Below, one piece after another: positions 41,354-43,075 of a stretch of DNA of 43,075 bases. The DNA is from Microvirga massiliensis. Lineage in GTDB: Bacteria > Pseudomonadota > Alphaproteobacteria > Rhizobiales > Beijerinckiaceae. Position numbers and translations under genes: made by a program. The stretch covers positions 126,180-169,254 of the forward strand of contig NZ_LN811360.1 in assembly GCF_001006805.1 (NCBI RefSeq), in the 5' to 3' direction. The notes under the pieces are model-generated. The model did no database searches, had not been told where the DNA came from, and saw only the letters and a program-made list of their open reading frames with translations. The first letter of the stretch is position 1; every line of letters begins with the position of its first letter.

Positions 41354-41890
41354 GGCACCTTTCTTGACAAGCATCATCACCCCAGCGTGGTGTGCTCGGC
41401 TCGGTTGCAGGGTGTCGCAAGCACAGGGCGAAGAACTCGTCCGTTCGCTTACGAAGTTGAACTGAGTTGTGCGATGTTCCCGGGTCGCAAGACAGGCGTC
41501 ATGCGCCCGGGACTACACGCCTGATTTGAGGCGGGCGGCGCGGGCAGTCAGGCGGATATTGTGCGACGACCTGAACATGGCATCTTCAACATGGGATCGA
41601 ACCGCCAAGTTTTCAAGAACTGCAAAGGTTTACGTCCTGCGCCGAGGAGCAGATCGGTGCCGCATGCGGGTCCGACGATAACCGCAGCCCGTTATTCACG
41701 GTGAGTCTAGCCGAGCGCACGTCTTGTTGCGCTATCGAGGTCGTAGCAACTGCAGGGGCTGGGCGTCGCGGATCCGGTCGTATGTCCGGCGCGTGATTAC
41801 GCGCCGCAGGCGAGCTTGGTCGTCGCAGCCGACATGCCGGCCGATTTCGGCCAAGAGCCCGCACTCTGCATGCAGGCACGGCCGCTGGTG
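41354..41890. other. 537-bp stretch without a convincing gene
   Basis: Several short open frames run on the plus strand (for example ending at 41957), but they lack ribosome-binding sites and look like random GC-rich sequence. The left part must hold the promoter of the Rnk operon. No repeat or RNA gene is obvious. Confidence 0.45.
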
Positions 41891-42178
41891 CTACGCATCC
41901 ATCTCAAAAGAGATGCCGATCTGGTTTCCCTTGTGCCACCGCAGCCGCACCGAATAGGTGCGCAGGGATTGTGCGGCGATAAACAACCGGAATGTCTCGG
42001 GCAAAGTGACCTCCTGCCGTAACGCGATCTTCGCGCCTTGGGTCGACAGGTCTCGGACCTCGCAGTCGATCACGGCATGGGGCAATACGATCTGGGCCCG
42101 CTGCGAGACACGCAAACGCCGGCCGCTTCTCCGCTCCGGGCGCGGCGTGCCCGCAACTTGCTCACTTGGCCCTCTCAT
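41891..42178 (-). CDS. Stand-alone PilZ-domain protein
   Basis: 95 residues. The c-di-GMP motifs are present: RRSGRRLRVSQRA (R-x3-R) near the start and DLSTQGAKIAL (D-x-S-x-x-G). Later strands LFIAAQSLRTYSVRLRWHKG and QIGISFE complete the small beta-barrel. Such single-domain PilZ proteins are receptors for c-di-GMP and act on motility or polysaccharide production by binding partners. It is 35 kb from the synthase with a broken PilZ domain, so a functional link is speculative. Confidence 0.83.
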   Translation of the reverse strand: MRGPSEQVAGTPRPERRSGRRLRVSQRAQIVLPHAVIDCEVRDLSTQGAKIALRQEVTLPETFRLFIAAQSLRTYSVRLRWHKGNQIGISFEMDA

Positions 42179-42491
42179 CCCCAGCCCTTGCCGTCACCAC
42201 CCCACCGCCAACTTGGATCATGGGGAGCCACTGATCCGCAAGGGTCATATGACCATTAGGCTGAAGGGCTGGTTGAGACGATCCTGTTCGAGGAAGAGCG
42301 GGGGCTATGCCCGACCTGACAGCGCCCAGCCGAGCGGCAAACGCCATGAGTTTGCGACAGGCCCGAAAGAGGTCCCGGACGGAGAGGACGGCGTCCGCTG
42401 CAACCCGTCCGCCCTTCGAGAGATCCGGCCAGAAGGGAAGGGTGCTCACCACCAGAGCGCTAATCCCCTGAGGACAAAGGTGCTCAATCCC
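42179..42491. other. 313-bp intergenic stretch
   Basis: No convincing gene on either strand. It should hold the promoter of the PilZ gene (left) and that of the 42492 gene (right); AAGGGAAGGG and similar purine-rich tracts occur near 42430 but no clear promoter boxes are visible. Confidence 0.4.
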
Positions 42492-42680
42492 ATGGATCAG
42501 ACGAACGCGACGCCGGAGCGCAAGCTCACGATGAAGCAGATCTACGCGATGCGCGCCCGCCAGAAGGCCGAGGCCGAGGCAAAGGCGGCTGTCGAGGAGG
42601 CAGCCCGCAAGGCCGCCCGCCGCCGCGGCTTCTTCATCGCCCGGGCCCGCAGGGCCAAGGCCGCCCAGAACGCGGCGTGA
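42492..42680 (+). CDS. Small charged helical protein
   Basis: 62 residues: MDQTNATPERKLTMKQIYAM, then RARQKAEAEAKAAVEEAARK and a basic end (AARRRGFFIARARRAKAAQN). It looks like one long amphipathic helix. No ribosome-binding site is strong, but the exact terminator directly after the stop (42686) supports a real gene. Unknown function. Confidence 0.6.
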   Translation: MDQTNATPERKLTMKQIYAMRARQKAEAEAKAAVEEAARKAARRRGFFIARARRAKAAQNAA

Positions 42681-42685
42681 TCGAG

Positions 42686-42711
42686 GCGGGTCCTTCGGGA
42701 CCCGCTTTTTT
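42686..42711 (+). terminator. Strong Rho-independent terminator
   Basis: GCGGGTCC, TTCG loop, GGACCCGC, then six T. A textbook intrinsic terminator 5 bp after the 42680 stop. Confidence 0.93.
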
Positions 42712-42879
42712 GATTGGGCAATCAGAAAAATCCGCAGGCGTGTGTGAACCATCGGACGGCCGCGCAAACTCTCCCATTTGCCGGTCGAACGAAACTTGCA
42801 GTCAAACCCCTCGAAGAACCCGAACGAAGAAAGGCTGCTCGCGTCTGCCAGGGAACCGGCCGACGAAGCAGAATTGCGC

Positions 42880-43075
42880 ATGATCAAAGGTATTCCGGTC
42901 TATGTCCGCGTCGATGGCACACCATCCCATCCGGATGACGAGGGTGTGGCTGATATTTATCTCGTCGAAGTCGATGCCGACCTGGACCCTAACCTTCGGG
43001 CGTCAGCTGCGCTCGACTGCTTCCATGAGCACATCGGCATCGAGTCTCTCGACGATTTCTGGATCCAGGTCTTAG
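42880..43075 (+). CDS. Hypothetical protein, cut by the window end
   Basis: At least 65 residues, no stop before the window ends. It starts MIKGIPVYVRVDGTPSHPDD and continues with VADIYLVEVDADLDPNLRAS and CFHEHIGIESLDDFWIQVL. It is acidic and appears soluble. Family not recognised; the rest is outside the window. Confidence 0.55.
   Translation, partial: MIKGIPVYVRVDGTPSHPDDEGVADIYLVEVDADLDPNLRASAALDCFHEHIGIESLDDFWIQVL

Overview
The window looks like part of a plasmid or secondary replicon from a GC-rich alphaproteobacterium, most likely Methylobacteriaceae (Methylobacterium/Microvirga type). The evidence is a RepC-type initiator at the left edge, high GC, frequent GTG/TTG starts, and many small secreted or unknown proteins of a kind I associate with that group. 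The genus is an inference.

Layout. (1) 1-2557: repC (repABC family), a secreted SPOR protein and an HU-type nucleoid protein. (2) 2970-9081: an exopolysaccharide module with an HlyD-type membrane-fusion protein, a BcsA-like family-2 glycosyltransferase with a C-terminal PilZ (c-di-GMP) domain, and two Cache-HAMP membrane sensors. It carries an in-frame TAA in hlyD, an in-frame TAG inside the PilZ domain and a -1 frameshift in the second sensor. Remnants of HU and of the PilZ tail lie between the two sensors, which points to a tandem duplication of the block HU-hlyD-GT-sensor followed by deletion. (3) 9179-20948: mostly small secreted or cytoplasmic proteins of unknown role, plus a secreted DNA/RNA non-specific endonuclease, an Aer-like PAS protein with its frameshifted chemoreceptor partner, a short ribosome hibernation factor, and a TrpF-like TIM-barrel gene broken by a homopolymer frameshift and a 141-bp MITE. 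(4) 20956-25353: a DUF72 protein, an SF2 helicase (DEGH box) and a P-loop NTPase whose end overlaps the helicase end. (5) 25485-27505: a TnpB-only IS200/IS605-type element with similar hairpins at both ends and a 601-residue TnpB-related protein that keeps the RuvC acidic triad but has lost the zinc-ribbon cysteines. It appears to split a small gene. (6) 28513-39314: a metabolic island with DUF1326-DUF2182; a LysR regulator divergent from an alpha/beta hydrolase, an MHS transporter and three SDR dehydrogenases; and, convergent to these, a GntR regulator, an amino-acid binding protein and a 2,2-dialkylglycine decarboxylase. (7) 39554-41353: a minus-strand run of tiny membrane proteins behind an Rnk/GreA-like gene, with a degraded second Rnk copy. 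(8) 41891-43075: a stand-alone PilZ protein, a small charged protein with a strong terminator, and a gene cut by the window edge.

How the parts may work together. The PilZ-tailed synthase, HlyD protein and sensors would form a c-di-GMP-responsive polysaccharide system, now apparently decaying. The GntR-SBP-DgdA operon would capture alpha-amino acids such as 2-aminoisobutyrate and decarboxylate them, with a near-perfect palindrome in front of gntR as the likely operator. At least five coding lesions occur in the window. Two are homopolymer indels and could be sequencing errors; the two nonsense codons and the MITE insertion are harder to explain that way.
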